64,000 nt of DNA from Qipengyuania sp. S6317L1 (GTDB taxonomy: Bacteria > Pseudomonadota > Alphaproteobacteria > Sphingomonadales > Sphingomonadaceae), in NCBI RefSeq assembly GCF_023015615.1, contig NZ_JALKAJ010000003.1, forward strand, positions 266,949-330,948. Direction: 5' to 3'. Every line of letters starts with the position of its first letter. Position 1 is the stretch's first letter. Shown in pieces: positions 62,600 through 64,000 of this stretch. A program made the translations under genes and the position numbers. The notes below the pieces were generated by a model, which saw nothing but the letters and a program-made list of their open reading frames with translations, searched no databases and had not been told where the DNA came from.

Positions 62600-64000
62600 T
62601 CAAATATGGATCGCTTTGCCGTAGGCGTCGAGCACGCTTTCGTGCATCATCTCTGACAGCGTCGGGTGCGCAAAGACCGTTTGCATAAGCTCGGCTTCCG
62701 TCGTTTCAAGCGTCTTGCCCACGGTGTACCCCTGGATCAGTTCTGTGACCTCTGCGCCCACCATATGCGCGCCTAGAAGCTCGCCGGTCTTTGCATCGAA
62801 GATGGTCTTGATAAACCCTTCCGCTTCGCCAAGCGCGATGGCCTTGCCGTTGCCGATGAAGGGGAAGTTGCCGACCTTCAGCTCGTAGCCTGCTTCCTTC
62901 GCCTTGGCCTCGGTCAGGCCGACGCTGGCGACCTGCGGGTGGCAGTAGGTGCAGCCCGGGATGCTTGAGCGGTCCATGGGGTGCGGGTGGACTTCGGTGT
63001 TGCCAAGCTCTTGCGCAATGGCCTCTGCTGCGGTCACGCCTTCGTGGCTGGCTTTGTGCGCGAGCCATGGCCCCGGCGTGCAATCGCCAATCGCCCACAG
63101 GCCATCCGACTTGGTGCGGCCATATTCGTCAATCTGGATAAAGCCCTTGTCCATCTCGGCAAGATCGTCGAGGCCGATATCTTCGGTGTTGGGCACGATG
63201 CCAATCGCGGTGATCACGTGGCTGAACTCGGTGGTTTCGGTATTGCCGTCCTTGTCCTTGATCGTCGCCGTCACGCTCTTGTCGCCAACCTTCAGGTCTT
63301 CGACCCCTGCCCCGGTCATAATCGCAATGCCTTGCTTGGTCAGGCTCTTTTCAAGGAAGGTCGATACGTCTGCATCTTCCACCGGCACGATCCGGTCGAG
63401 CATCTCGACCACGGTCACATCAACGCCAATGTCGTTGTAGAAGCTGGCAAATTCGATCCCGATTGCGCCTGATCCGATCACCAGAAGTTTGGTCGGTTTT
63501 TCGGGCGGGGTCATCGCATGGCGATAGGTCCAAACGCGCTTCCCGTCTGCGGGCGCAAAAGGCAGATCGCGTGCACGCGCACCGGTGGCGACGATGATAT
63601 GCTTGGCGGTGAGTTCTTCCTCGCCCTTATCGCTTGTCACCGTGAGCGAGGTTGGACCCGACAGCCGCCCCTCGCCCATGTGGACGGTGATTTTGTTCTT
63701 CTTCATCAAATGGGTGACGCCCTGATTAAGCTGTTTGGCAACGCCGCGCGAACGTTTCACAATCGCTTCCAGATCAGCCTCGATCTCGCCAGCGACTTTG
63801 AGACCATAATCGCTTGCATGGTTCATCTGGTGAAAGACTTCCGCGCTGCGCAGCATCGCCTTGGTCGGAATACAGCCCCAGTTGAGGCAGATGCCTCCAA
63901 GCAGTTCACGCTCCACAATCGCGGTCTTCAATCCCAATTGCGAGGCACGAATGGCCGCCACATAGCCACCAGGGCCAGAGCCCAGCACAATCACGTCGTA
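62600..64000 (-). CDS. lpd: Dihydrolipoyl dehydrogenase (E3), 5' end cut off
   Basis: 467 codons present; the gene runs past the right edge, missing only its first few residues. The FAD site VLGSGPGGYVAA and redox pair GGICLNWGCIPTK are at the N-terminus; the NAD site IGSGAIGIEFA follows, and the C-terminal HPTLSEMMHESVL holds the catalytic His-Glu. It reoxidises lipoyl groups, and could serve the PdhA/PdhB complex. Confidence 0.96.
   Translation of the reverse strand, partial: YDVIVLGSGPGGYVAAIRASQLGLKTAIVERELLGGICLNWGCIPTKAMLRSAEVFHQMNHASDYGLKVAGEIEADLEAIVKRSRGVAKQLNQGVTHLMKKNKITVHMGEGRLSGPTSLTVTSDKGEEELTAKHIIVATGARARDLPFAPADGKRVWTYRHAMTPPEKPTKLLVIGSGAIGIEFASFYNDIGVDVTVVEMLDRIVPVEDADVSTFLEKSLTKQGIAIMTGAGVEDLKVGDKSVTATIKDKDGNTETTEFSHVITAIGIVPNTEDIGLDDLAEMDKGFIQIDEYGRTKSDGLWAIGDCTPGPWLAHKASHEGVTAAEAIAQELGNTEVHPHPMDRSSIPGCTYCHPQVASVGLTEAKAKEAGYELKVGNFPFIGNGKAIALGEAEGFIKTIFDAKTGELLGAHMVGAEVTELIQGYTVGKTLETTEAELMQTVFAHPTLSEMMHESVLDAYGKAIHI

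Overview
The window is a gene-dense stretch of a free-living alphaproteobacterial chromosome, most likely from Sphingomonadales (Erythrobacteraceae-like). The basis for this is the ntrB-ntrC-ntrY-ntrX-hfq-hflX-mazG order, an Hfq made of two fused Sm domains, a pyruvate dehydrogenase E1-beta with a fused lipoyl domain, a ROSE-type leader on a small heat-shock gene, FADH2-dependent TrmFO, fused IspDF, and moderately high GC. I see no insertion sequence, prophage, integrase, CRISPR array or plasmid function. The assignment is made by reading, not by a database search.

Layout. 1-5.3 kb, minus strand: PPIase, trpE, a DUF2233 lipoprotein, proline iminopeptidase and the first codons of trpG, all tightly coupled. 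5.6-8.6 kb, plus: tpiA, secG, pyrG, followed by a structured gap of about 490 bp. 9.1-11.5 kb: hsp20 with its thermometer leader (minus), then grxC, a nitrilase-family amidase, a DUF1178 protein and tRNA-Arg (plus). 11.6-20 kb, minus: gamma-glutamyltransferase, a PepSY membrane protein, a 1094-aa secreted BNR-repeat protein, a structured gap of about 510 bp, then an MFS transporter coupled to a haloalkane dehalogenase. 20.1-24.3 kb, plus: acyl-CoA dehydrogenase, an FtsB/DivIC-like protein, pdhA and pdhB. 24.3-27.6 kb, minus: a three-gene TadE/TadE/TadG set. 27.8-36.4 kb: a squalene-synthase-like protein, an EF-hand protein, trmFO, a YhhN protein, a TauD-family dioxygenase, gyrA and a secreted helical-repeat protein.

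36.5-39.2 kb, minus: an SbtA-like bicarbonate transporter, an SbtB-like PII protein, a beta-carbonic anhydrase and a NYN-LOTUS protein, apparently one operon. 39.4-44.2 kb: lipA-ratA (plus), cinA-like, a secreted hypothetical and ispDF (minus), dusB (plus). 44.2-52.6 kb, plus: ntrBC, ntrYX, tandem-domain hfq and hflX. 52.6-62.4 kb, minus: a long housekeeping cluster read as class IV aminotransferase, sulfotransferase-like protein, MltB, DacA-type carboxypeptidase, tmk, holB, metG, tatD, an MBL hydrolase, a 60-aa membrane protein, and mazG. The end holds tRNA-Ser and the 3' part of lpd.

Most of the window is core metabolism. The less ordinary items are the bicarbonate/carbonic-anhydrase operon, the tandem Hfq, the ROSE thermometer, two gaps rich in RNA-like hairpins, two genes whose best starts look like CTG inside a CTGA stop overlap, and a class IV aminotransferase that lacks a usual cofactor residue. 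I found nothing I can claim as a wholly new system.
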